Source of the DNA: Rhodoferax sp.
GTDB taxonomy: Bacteria; Pseudomonadota; Gammaproteobacteria; Burkholderiales; Burkholderiaceae_C
Assembly: GCA_028711355.1 (NCBI GenBank)
Contig: JAQTSL010000059.1
Span: 1-14,797 of the forward strand
Reading direction: 5' to 3'
Length of the DNA: 14,797 bases
Shown here: positions 8,721 through 14,793 of the stretch, in pieces
Layout of the letters: each line of letters starts with the position of its first letter
Position numbering within the stretch: the stretch's first letter is position 1
Notes under the pieces: generated by a model
What the model was told of the DNA's origin: nothing
Databases searched by the model: none
What the model saw: the letters and a program-made list of their open reading frames with translations, nothing else
Program-made: the position numbers and the translations under genes

Positions 8721-10118
8721 TTACAGAATTTTGGAAAACCTGGCGCGCGTACGGTCGGTCTGCAAGTAGCGGTCAAACACCATCGCGACCGCGCGCACAA
8801 AGAACCAGCCCTTGCTGGTGACCTGGATGCAAGTGTCGTCAAAAGTGACCAGACCCTGCTCGGCCTGCGCCGCCAGCGTTTCCATCTCTTTGGCGAAATA
8901 TTCCTTGAATTTGATCAGGTAAGCGTGCTCAATGGTCTCAAAGGTGAGGCGACCCTGACACATCAGCGTCATGATGACGGCGCGCCGCAGCAGGTCGTCT
9001 TTGGTCAGACCCAGCCCCTTGACGATGGGGAACTGGCCTTGGTCCAGAAAGTCGTAATACTCTTCCAGCGTCTTGGCGTTTTGGCTGTAGGTGGCACCCA
9101 CACGCCCAATCGACGATACCCCCAGGCCAATCATGTCGCAATCGGGTTGGGTGCTGTAACCCTGAAAGTTGCGGTGCAGACGGCCCTGACGTTTGGCCAC
9201 GGCCAAAGAATCGTTGGGCAGCGCAAAATGGTCCATGCCGATATAGACGTAGCCGGCCGCCATCAGCGCCGCCATCGAGCGTGACAACATGGTGATCTTG
9301 GAGCCTGCGGTTGGAATCTCGGTCGAAGAAATCCGGCGTTGCGGCTTGAATCGCTCGGGCAGGTGCGCGTAGGCGTACAGGGCAATGCGATCGGGCTTGA
9401 GCGCGGTGATCTGTGCCATGGTGCGGTCAACCGACTCTGGGGTCTGCTCGGGCAAACCATAAATCAGATCGACGTTGATCGATTCAAAGCCTCGCTCCCG
9501 AGCCGCGTGTACCAGATCAAAGACCTGTTCGGCAGGTTGAACCCGATGCACCGCCTTTTGAACCGCAGGCTCAAAGTCTTGCACACCAAAACTCAAGCGG
9601 TTAAAACCCATTTCAGCCAACGCATCCAGGCGCTGGTGGTCGATGGTACGGGGATCAATCTCGATCGAATATTCCCCCCCCGGTGCCAGGTTGAAACTGC
9701 GGCGCAGCATGGCCATCACTTCACGCAACTCATCGTCCGACAAGAAAGTGGGTGAACCACCGCCAAAGTGCAATTGCGAAACGGCTTGCCCCAGGCCCAT
9801 ATGTTGGGTATGCAAATCGATTTCGAGGCCCAGGTACTTCAGGTAGGCCACCGCCCGGTCATGATGCTTGGTAATGATCTTGTTGCAGGCACAGTAATAG
9901 CAAAGTGCCTCACAAAACGGGATATGAATGTAGAGCGACAGCGGCGACGCCAAAGCAGCCGCGCTGCTGCGACGTTGTTGCAACGCCTGGATATAGTCCT
10001 GCGCAGTGAATGCCTCAACAAACCGGTCGGCGGTTGGATAAGAGGTATAGCGTGGACCCGACACGTCGTATTGACGAATGAGGCTTTCTGTGATCGGTTC
10101 TGAATTGCTTTCAATCAT
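8721..10118 (-). CDS. hemN: Oxygen-independent coproporphyrinogen III oxidase HemN
   Basis: HemN is a radical SAM enzyme that decarboxylates coproporphyrinogen III to protoporphyrinogen IX without oxygen, supplying haem under microaerobic and anaerobic conditions. The 465-residue product has the iron-sulfur motif in IPFCEALCYYCACNK (Cys69, Cys73, Cys76 bind the cluster, with the family's extra Cys78), GPRYTSYPTA at 21-30, the SAM-binding FGGGSPTFL, and the C-terminal HemN domain. Length agrees with E. coli HemN (457). The ATG is well supported by AAAGGAAG with good spacing. The upstream region holds a perfect FNR palindrome centred about 59 bases before the ATG, which fits oxygen-repressed, FNR-activated expression. 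It is divergent from fnr and precedes the TauE/SafE-like gene. Confidence 0.97.
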   Translation of the reverse strand: MIESNSEPITESLIRQYDVSGPRYTSYPTADRFVEAFTAQDYIQALQQRRSSAAALASPLSLYIHIPFCEALCYYCACNKIITKHHDRAVAYLKYLGLEIDLHTQHMGLGQAVSQLHFGGGSPTFLSDDELREVMAMLRRSFNLAPGGEYSIEIDPRTIDHQRLDALAEMGFNRLSFGVQDFEPAVQKAVHRVQPAEQVFDLVHAARERGFESINVDLIYGLPEQTPESVDRTMAQITALKPDRIALYAYAHLPERFKPQRRISSTEIPTAGSKITMLSRSMAALMAAGYVYIGMDHFALPNDSLAVAKRQGRLHRNFQGYSTQPDCDMIGLGVSSIGRVGATYSQNAKTLEEYYDFLDQGQFPIVKGLGLTKDDLLRRAVIMTLMCQGRLTFETIEHAYLIKFKEYFAKEMETLAAQAEQGLVTFDDTCIQVTSKGWFFVRAVAMVFDRYLQTDRTRARFSKIL

Positions 10119-10142
10119 GAAACTTCCTTTGGAGAGCGGCTG

Positions 10143-10148
10143 AATATG
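10143..10148 (-). promoter_or_regulatory. Candidate -10 of the FNR-dependent hemN promoter
   Basis: On the minus strand CATATT (4 of 6 to TATAAT) occupies the position expected for a -10 element if the FNR palindrome at 10171-10184 is centred at -41.5. The start of transcription would then fall near 10136, giving a leader of about 17 bases that contains the strong hemN ribosome binding site. Geometry supports a class II FNR promoter; the start site itself is inferred. Confidence 0.45.
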
Positions 10149-10170
10149 CCGCGTTAGATCAACCTAATTC

Positions 10171-10184
10171 TTGATCTCGATCAA
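10171..10184. promoter_or_regulatory. Perfect FNR/ANR box between hemN and fnr
   Basis: TTGATCTCGATCAA matches the FNR consensus TTGAT-N4-ATCAA at all ten defined positions and is a symmetric site. Its centre is about 59 bases upstream of the hemN ATG and about 84 upstream of the fnr ATG. For hemN it suits class II activation. A further half site, ATCAA at 10158-10162, lies on the hemN side and forms GATCAA-N8-TTGATC with the left arm. Confidence 0.88.
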
Positions 10185-10227
10185 CGACTTTGTAAAAATG
10201 CCAAACAACCAAATTTTGCATATTTCA

Positions 10228-10241
10228 TTGACCAGCATCAA
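10228..10241. promoter_or_regulatory. FNR box just upstream of fnr, probable autoregulatory site
   Basis: TTGACCAGCATCAA matches the FNR consensus at 9 of 10 defined positions. It ends 20 bases before the fnr ATG, too close to act as a -41.5 activator site for fnr. A possible extended -10 (TGCATATTT, 10217-10225) just before it would place the transcription start inside the box, so FNR binding would block its own promoter. The match is seen directly; autorepression is inferred by analogy with E. coli fnr. Confidence 0.65.
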
Positions 10242-10261
10242 AAAATGTCAAAATCGATGCC

Positions 10262-10972
10262 ATGAATCACGACACCTTCAAAATTGCCTGCGCCAACTGC
10301 AACATGCGTGAACTGTGTATGCCAATTGGTTTGTCGCAAGAAGAACTTGAGAGAATCGACGATGTCATCGGCGCCAGACGCAAGGTCAAACGCGGTGAAA
10401 CGCTTTTTCATAACGGCGAAAAATTTACCCATCTGTATGCCATTAGAACGGGTTTTTTCAAAACTTGCATCACGTCTGAAGATGGCCGTGACCAGGTCAC
10501 AGGTTTTCAGATGGCGGGTGAAATCATCGGATTGGACGGAATCGTCAACGACGCCCATACCTGTGACGCGGTTGCGCTGGAAGACGCCGAGATTTGTGCG
10601 CTGCCTTTTGCGCAAATTGAAAACCTGTCGCGTGAGGTTACCTCCCTGCAACATCATGTCCACAAAATCATGAGCCGTGAAATCGTGCGTGAACACGGCG
10701 TGATGCTGTTGCTGGGCAGTATGCGGGCCGAAGAGCGTTTGGCGGCGTTTCTGTTGAATCTGGCGCAACGTTTGCATTCGAGAGGGTTTTCGCAGTCTGA
10801 GCTGGTGTTGCGCATGACACGTGAAGAAATCGGCAGCTATCTTGGACTGAAACTGGAAACCATCAGTCGCACATTTTCGCGGTTCGTTGAAGACGGCATC
10901 GTGGAAGTGAAACAGCGCCATGTGCGCATTCTCAACACGCAAGCATTGCAAGACATTGTCAATCCCCGGTAG
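10262..10972 (+). CDS. fnr: FNR-family oxygen-sensing transcription regulator
   Basis: FNR binds a [4Fe-4S] cluster in the absence of oxygen, dimerises and controls genes for anaerobic and microaerobic metabolism. The 236-residue product has the N-terminal cluster cysteines Cys10, Cys13 and Cys19 (ACANCNMRELC) and the fourth, Cys112, in ICALPF. A cyclic-nucleotide-binding-like fold (about 25-130) is followed by a dimerisation helix (about 130-160) and a Crp-type helix-turn-helix, MTREEIGSYLGLKLETISRT, whose ETISR (Glu199, Ser202, Arg203) equals the DNA-reading residues of E. coli FNR, so it should read TTGAT-N4-ATCAA. Sites of that form lie upstream of hemN, fnr and ccoN. It is the only plus-strand gene, divergent from hemN. 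The ATG has a weak ribosome binding site, but no in-frame alternative upstream is convincing. Gly146 replaces the position of E. coli Asp154. Confidence 0.96.
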   Translation: MNHDTFKIACANCNMRELCMPIGLSQEELERIDDVIGARRKVKRGETLFHNGEKFTHLYAIRTGFFKTCITSEDGRDQVTGFQMAGEIIGLDGIVNDAHTCDAVALEDAEICALPFAQIENLSREVTSLQHHVHKIMSREIVREHGVMLLLGSMRAEERLAAFLLNLAQRLHSRGFSQSELVLRMTREEIGSYLGLKLETISRTFSRFVEDGIVEVKQRHVRILNTQALQDIVNPR

Positions 10973-11004
10973 TCGTATGCTGCCGTCGCGCGACCTGGCC
11001 GAGC

Positions 11005-11277
11005 TCACTTGGGCAGAGGGACTGCACCAGTTGCAGCATGATTTCTGGCCTGCATCGCGGGCGCAGTCTCGTCCGCAAGCGTGGTAATCCCCTTTTTGCG
11101 ATTGCTCTCAACGCTGTGCCGATAGACCTCATCGGTCACGATCTCATTGGGACTAGAGACGGCTAGATAAAGCGTTACAAACCCCGCGATGACGACCAAG
11201 GCTGGGCCAGCAATGATCAGCCAAACATGACCGAAACGCCACCAGGCCTGCGGTGGGGTTGAGTCTTCTGCATCCAT
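11005..11277 (-). CDS. Small FixH/CcoH-like membrane protein
   Basis: A 90-residue protein with a short acidic N-terminus, then WWRFGHVWLIIAG and one membrane segment (about residues 18-40), ending in a hydrophilic tail with MQARNHAATG. I recognise this as the short 'FixH family' protein that follows cco operons in Comamonadaceae; it has the membrane anchor of FixH/CcoH but is shorter than rhizobial FixH. FixH/CcoH helps assemble or stabilise cbb3 oxidase; that role here is inference from family and place. ATG at 11277 is preferred, with GGAG nine bases upstream; TTG at 11280 is possible. It lies behind a rho-independent terminator after ccoP and converges on fnr, with 32 bp between their stops and no clear terminator there. 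Confidence 0.75.
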   Translation of the reverse strand: MDAEDSTPPQAWWRFGHVWLIIAGPALVVIAGFVTLYLAVSSPNEIVTDEVYRHSVESNRKKGITTLADETAPAMQARNHAATGAVPLPK

Positions 11278-11299
11278 CAAACAACACTCCAGAACGCTG

Positions 11300-11332
11300 A
11301 AAAAAATGGGTAACCCGCTGGATCACCCATTT
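11300..11332 (-). terminator. Rho-independent terminator after ccoP
   Basis: Inverted repeat with arms AAATGGGT and ACCCATTT (8 bp, 13-base loop). On the minus strand the second arm continues into a run of seven T, three of which belong to the stem. This is a standard intrinsic terminator for transcripts coming from ccoNOQP. It sits about 55 bases after the ccoP stop and only about 22 bases before the FixH-like ATG, so it should lower, not necessarily abolish, expression of that gene. Confidence 0.78.
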
Positions 11333-11388
11333 GTTAACTGAAATTGAAACGCGATGAGGCACATACCCGCCATCACGCCACCGTCAGA

Positions 11389-12303
11389 TCAGGACTTGTT
11401 GGACAGCCCCCAAATATATGCGGTCAGAACATGAATCTGCGCATCGGTCAGTTTGCCACCATTGGCGATGGCCTGTGCCGGCATGACATTGACCTTACCG
11501 CTGTTGACCATGTCGGTGATGGCTTTTTCACCAAAACCGTGCAACCAGATATTGTCGGTCAGGTTGGCAGAACCGACCGCCTGCATCCCCTTGCCGTCCG
11601 GGCCATGACAGGCAGCGCAAATGACAAATTTTTCTTGTCCTAGTGCGGCGCGGGCCGAGTCGTGCGGACCGCCAGACAAACTTAGTACGTATTGCGCCAC
11701 GTTCTTGACGTCGTCAGCACTGCCCACCGCAGCCGCTATGGGAGGCATATTGCCGATGCGCCCACCCGTTATGGTTTCCTTGATCTTTTCCGGCAGACCA
11801 CCATGCAACCAATCACCATCCGTCAGATTTGGGAAGCCCTTGTTACCGTGGGCGTCTGACGCATGGCATTGTGCACAATTGTTGCTGTACAAGCGCTCGC
11901 CGATGGCCATCGCCTGCGCGTCCTTGGCCACGTCTTCCGGCTTCATGGACATGAACTTGGCGTAGATTGGCGCCGTCTCAGCATTGCCCTTGTCCACTTC
12001 GGCCTTGTGTTGTCCGACCGACGTCCAACCCAACTTGCCCGGGTTGCTGCCCAAGCCGGGGTAGAGCGCCAGATAGATCAGCCCAAACACAATGGTGATC
12101 ACGAACATATAGGTCCACCAGCGCGGCAACGGATTGTTGAACTCACGGATGTCACCGTCCCAAACGTGACCGGTAGTCGCGTCCTCGGCGGTCGGTGCCT
12201 TCATCTTGGCCGTACCAATCAGCAAGATCAGGCACGCGATGATGCTGAGTAACGAGATACCGGCGACGTGCAACGCCCAATAGCTGTTTATGAAATCGCT
12301 CAT
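11389..12303 (-). CDS. ccoP: cbb3-type cytochrome c oxidase subunit III (dihaem cytochrome c) CcoP
   Basis: CcoP is the membrane-anchored dihaem cytochrome c that feeds electrons into the cbb3 oxidase. The 304-residue product has two N-terminal membrane helices (about 12-31 and 63-82), with the linking segment FNNPLPRWWTYMF typical of CcoP, then two periplasmic cytochrome domains with haem motifs CAQCH (143-147) and CAACH (229-233). Likely sixth ligands are Met186 (GNMPPI) and Met274 (NVMPAQ). The ATG is preceded by AGGA at good distance and follows the ccoQ stop by 25 bases. Both haem sites look intact, so the protein appears functional although ccoN upstream is interrupted. The intrinsic terminator lies just downstream. 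Confidence 0.96.
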   Translation of the reverse strand: MSDFINSYWALHVAGISLLSIIACLILLIGTAKMKAPTAEDATTGHVWDGDIREFNNPLPRWWTYMFVITIVFGLIYLALYPGLGSNPGKLGWTSVGQHKAEVDKGNAETAPIYAKFMSMKPEDVAKDAQAMAIGERLYSNNCAQCHASDAHGNKGFPNLTDGDWLHGGLPEKIKETITGGRIGNMPPIAAAVGSADDVKNVAQYVLSLSGGPHDSARAALGQEKFVICAACHGPDGKGMQAVGSANLTDNIWLHGFGEKAITDMVNSGKVNVMPAQAIANGGKLTDAQIHVLTAYIWGLSNKS

Positions 12304-12328
12304 TTCTTTTTCCTGTTAAGTGAATGCA

Positions 12329-12472
12329 TCAATCTTGCTCAAAGGGCAAGCGGGCAGCCTGTTCAAAATCAGCGGCGTTACTGCGGGCATAAGCCCACGC
12401 AATGATGCCGATAAACGTGACCAGACCAACCACGGTTGCCATCGACCGCAATGAATTGATATCGAATTCCAT
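12329..12472 (-). CDS. ccoQ: Small cbb3 oxidase subunit CcoQ (FixQ)
   Basis: A 47-residue single-helix protein beginning MEFDINSLRSMATVVGLVTF. One membrane segment (about residues 11-29) ends in WAYARSNAADFEQAARLPF, the usual CcoQ tail. CcoQ stabilises the association of CcoP with the CcoNO core. It lies between ccoO and ccoP as expected. Its ATG follows the ccoO TAA by 13 bases, with GAGG as ribosome binding site. Identification rests on size, topology, tail sequence and position. Confidence 0.92.
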   Translation of the reverse strand: MEFDINSLRSMATVVGLVTFIGIIAWAYARSNAADFEQAARLPFEQD

Positions 12473-12485
12473 GTTGAACCTCGGC

Positions 12486-13112
12486 TTATTTCAAAGCAGT
12501 ACCAAGGACCTGAAGGTAGGCGACCATAGCGTCCATCTCGGTCTTGCCCTTGACTTCTTCAGGCGCGGCAGCGATCTCCGCATCGGTGTAAGGAACACCG
12601 ACGCGGCGCAGTGCGGTCATATGCGCCGGCAGGGTGGCGGCATCCACTGGTGCATTCATCAGCCAGGGATAAGCTGGCATGATGGACTCAGGCACCAAAT
12701 CACGCGGATTGTTCAGGTGAGTGATTTGCCATTGGTCGCTGTACTTGCCACCGACCCGATGCAGATCAGGGCCGGTGCGCTTGCTACCCCATTGGAATGG
12801 GTGGTCATAGACAAACTCACCGGCCACCGAGTAATGCCCATAACGTTGCGTTTCTGCGCGAAACGGACGAATCATCTGCGAGTGACAGTTGTAGCAACCC
12901 TCACGGGTGTAAATGTCACGTCCAGCCAATTGCAGCGCCGTATAGGGCTTGAGACCCTCCACTGGCGTTGTGGTTGACTTCTGGAAGAACAGTGGAATGA
13001 CTTCCACCAGTCCACCAAACAGCAGAACGAACAAAATCACAACAATCAGCAGAAAGTTGCTTGATTCGATGCGTTCCTGGGTCGAATTGAAGCTATTTGC
13101 CTGTGTAGCCAT
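12486..13112 (-). CDS. ccoO: cbb3-type cytochrome c oxidase subunit II (monohaem cytochrome c) CcoO
   Basis: CcoO is the membrane-bound monohaem cytochrome c that passes electrons from CcoP to CcoN. The 208-residue product begins MATQANSFNS, has one N-terminal membrane helix (about 20-43), the haem motif CYNCH (73-77) followed by SQMIRPFRAETQRYG, and the likely axial Met145 in ESIMPAYPWL. All family landmarks are present. The frame stays open about 31 codons further upstream, but the start at 13112 is chosen because AAGGA precedes it at normal distance and the family N-terminus begins there; the Shine-Dalgarno overlaps the ccoN TAA stop (TAAGGA). ccoO is therefore probably coupled to ccoN translation, which matters given the stop inside ccoN. 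Confidence 0.96.
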   Translation of the reverse strand: MATQANSFNSTQERIESSNFLLIVVILFVLLFGGLVEVIPLFFQKSTTTPVEGLKPYTALQLAGRDIYTREGCYNCHSQMIRPFRAETQRYGHYSVAGEFVYDHPFQWGSKRTGPDLHRVGGKYSDQWQITHLNNPRDLVPESIMPAYPWLMNAPVDAATLPAHMTALRRVGVPYTDAEIAAAPEEVKGKTEMDAMVAYLQVLGTALK

Positions 13113-13123
13113 GGTAATCGTCC

Positions 13124-14566
13124 TTAAGCGTGAGCGTGAGCGACAGTGGTCGGGATGGTGACGGTCACCGATCGCCCGCCAGTTGCGGTTTTGAGCGTGT
13201 TCCACAGCATGATGATCATGCCCACGAGATACAGCAATCCGCCGATCACACGCAGCACGTAGAACGGATAGCTGGCCTTGACCGACTCAACGAAGGTGTA
13301 GGTCAACGTACCGTCGGCGTTCATGGAGCGCCACATCAACCCCTGCATCACCCCGGCAATCCACAACGCGGCGATATACAGCACGATGCCGATGGTTGCC
13401 ATATAGAAGTGAATTTCAATCGCCTTCACGCTGAACATCTGGGTGCGACCAAACAAGCGCGGAATCAGGTAGTACATTGACCCCATGGTCACCATGCCGA
13501 CCCAGCCCAAGGCACCCGAGTGCACATGGCCCACCGTCCAATCGGTGTAGTGCGACAAGGCATTGACGGTCTTGATCGACATCATCGGGCCCTCAAAAGT
13601 GGACATACCGTAGAACGACAGGGATACGATCAAAAAGCGCAGGATCGGGTCGTCACGCAGTTTGTGCCAGGCACCCGACAGCGTCATGATGCCATTGATC
13701 ATGCCGCCCCAACTCGGTGCCAGCAAAATCAGGGAGAACACCATGCCAATCGATTGCGTCCAGTCTGGCAAAGCGGTGTAGTGCAGGTGGTGCGGACCGG
13801 CCCACATATAAGTAAAGATCAGCGCCCAGAAGTGCACCACCGACAGGCGATAAGAATAGACCGGGCGACCCGCTTGTTTGGGGATGAAGTAATACACCAT
13901 GCCCAAAAAGCCAGCGGTCAAAAAGAAGCCGACCGCGTTGTGACCGTACCACCACTGAACCATGGCGTCCTGCACACCAGCATAGGCCGAGTACGACTTC
14001 ATCAAGCCGGCCGGCATTTCTGCACTGTTACCCAGATGCAGCAGGGCGACCGCAAGAATCATGGCACCGAAAAATCAGTTTGCCACATAAATATGACGCA
14101 CCTTGCGCGTTCCGATGGTGCCAAAGAACACAATCGCATAGGCCACCCAGACCAGCGTGATCAGGATGTCGACCGGCCATTCGAGTTCGGCGTATTCTTT
14201 GCCGGTGGTGTAGCCCAACGGCAAGGACACGGCAGCCATCAGAATGATCGCCTGCCAGCCCCAGAAGGTGAACGCTGCCAGCTTGTCACCAAACAGCCTG
14301 ACCTGACACGTTCGCTGTACGCAGTAGTAAGACGTCGCAAACAAGGCACAACCACCAAAGGCAAAAATCACCGCGTTGGTGTGCAACGGGCGCAATCGGC
14401 CAAAGGACAGGAACGAAATACCAAAATTCAGTTCCGGCCAGGCCAACTGGGAGGCGATGATCACGCCAACCAGCATGCCAACAACCCCCCACACGACAGT
14501 CATGATGGCAAACTGTCGAACGACTTTGTCGTTGAACGTTGTCGCCTGCGAATTAGGAAATGCCAT
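13124..14566 (-). pseudogene. ccoN: cbb3 oxidase catalytic subunit CcoN, interrupted by in-frame TGA
   Basis: CcoN is the haem-copper subunit that reduces oxygen to water and pumps protons. Read through one TGA, the gene encodes 480 residues, the usual length. Before the stop are the first four membrane helices and the low-spin haem ligand His62 (LRPLHTNAVIF). Codon 164 is TGA in ...HIYVAN-stop-FFGAMILAVALL, where relatives have NWFFGA, so Trp TGG became TGA. After it the frame continues through the CuB ligand in WWYGHNAV, the cross-linked Tyr and His pair in TYMWAGPHH, and GHVHSG, which binds haems b3 and b. The 163-residue product lacks the whole active site. The ATG at 14566 is fixed by AGAGG five bases upstream. 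Nothing else is damaged, so a recent mutation, a sequence error or rare readthrough must be considered. Confidence 0.9.
14075..14077 (-). other. ccoN: Premature TGA codon inside ccoN
   Basis: On the minus strand the codons read GCA AAC TGA TTT TTC GGT GCC ATG. The codon matches a conserved Trp of CcoN, and one G-to-A change in TGG explains it. The same frame is open on both sides, so no insertion or deletion is involved. TGA also ends ligA, zipA, dusA, ccoP, ccoQ and ccoS here, so the code is standard. Confidence 0.95.
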
Positions 14567-14568
14567 AG

Positions 14569-14576
14569 CCACCTCT
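14569..14576 (-). promoter_or_regulatory. Ribosome binding site that fixes the ccoN start
   Basis: AGAGGTGG on the minus strand, with its AGAGG core five bases before the ATG at 14566. It selects MAFPNSQATT over the open frame that extends about 32 codons further up through the FNR box. A run of nine T (14581-14589 on the plus strand as A) lies just upstream in the leader. Confidence 0.75.
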
Positions 14577-14626
14577 TTATAAAAAAAAACTCGGGTCAAG
14601 TTTCGTTTGCTCAATCTCAATTTTAT

Positions 14627-14640
14627 TTGATAAAAATCAA
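14627..14640. promoter_or_regulatory. Perfect FNR box upstream of ccoN
   Basis: TTGATAAAAATCAA matches the FNR consensus at all ten defined positions. It lies in the 92-base gap between ccoS and ccoN, centred about 67 bases before the ccoN ATG. Class II placement would put the transcription start near 14592, a leader of about 25 bases; the matching -10 (GAAACT) is poor. It implies a low-oxygen promoter for ccoNOQP separate from ccoS. Confidence 0.88.
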
Positions 14641-14650
14641 ATAAAAAGCA

Positions 14651-14674
14651 AATTCTTATCATTCCTTAAGAATT
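14651..14674 (-). terminator. AT-rich hairpin at the end of ccoS, possible weak terminator
   Basis: Perfect inverted repeat AATTCTTA / TAAGAATT with an 8-base loop that includes the ccoS stop codon. On the minus strand it is followed by TGCTTTTTATTT. The stem has only one G-C pair, so termination would be weak; it may instead mark an mRNA end or be chance in an AT-rich gap. Confidence 0.35.
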
Positions 14675-14793
14675 CGCTCGCCCTCTTTTTCAATGTCGTC
14701 GAACTGGCCACTATGGATGGCCCACCACACGCCGCCAATAATGAAAAAGACCAATACCACAGAAAGCGGCACCAGTAAATAGAGGATTTCCAT
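14659..14793 (-). CDS. ccoS: cbb3-type oxidase assembly protein CcoS
   Basis: A 44-residue membrane protein, MEILYLLVPLSVVLVFFIIG at the start, one helix (about 3-24), then WWAIHSGQFDDIEKEGERIL, which is the conserved CcoS tail. CcoS is required for cofactor insertion into cbb3 oxidase and usually follows the copper ATPase gene ccoI. Here it directly precedes ccoN by 92 bases. The complete gene fits inside the window; only four bases upstream are visible, so its ribosome binding site cannot be judged. ccoI would be expected just beyond the right edge. Confidence 0.92.
   Translation of the reverse strand: MEILYLLVPLSVVLVFFIIGGVWWAIHSGQFDDIEKEGERILKE

Noticed and set aside
10985..10994. Palindrome GTCGCGCGAC between fnr and the fixH-like gene as a bidirectional terminator
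   Set aside because: It is only ten bases with no loop and no T-run on either side.
10238..11008. Open frame of 256 codons on the minus strand covering all of fnr
   Set aside because: It mirrors fnr codon for codon, has no recognisable domain and no ribosome binding site, and fnr itself is unmistakable.
13112..13205. A longer ccoO start at 13205
   Set aside because: It would overlap the ccoN end in another frame, and the added residues are charged and unlike CcoO; AAGGA precedes the ATG at 13112.
14075..14077. TGA read as Trp by a variant code, or as selenocysteine
   Set aside because: TGA ends several genes in this window, so the code is standard. The family has Trp here, not Cys or Sec, and no bacterial selenocysteine hairpin is evident just downstream.
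14075..14077. Adenosine-to-inosine mRNA editing that would turn UGA into a Trp codon
   Set aside because: It would work chemically, but the known bacterial editing target is a UACG loop as in the tRNA-Arg anticodon; the context here (AACUGAUUU) does not match.
13520..14644. Open frame of 374 codons on the plus strand opposite ccoN
   Set aside because: The composition is rich in His, Arg and Gln, as expected from the complement of a membrane-protein gene; no motif is visible. It does not explain the TGA in ccoN.
14566..14662. A longer ccoN start at 14662
   Set aside because: The extra 32 codons would run through the FNR box, overlap the end of ccoS, and have no family counterpart; a good ribosome binding site marks 14566.
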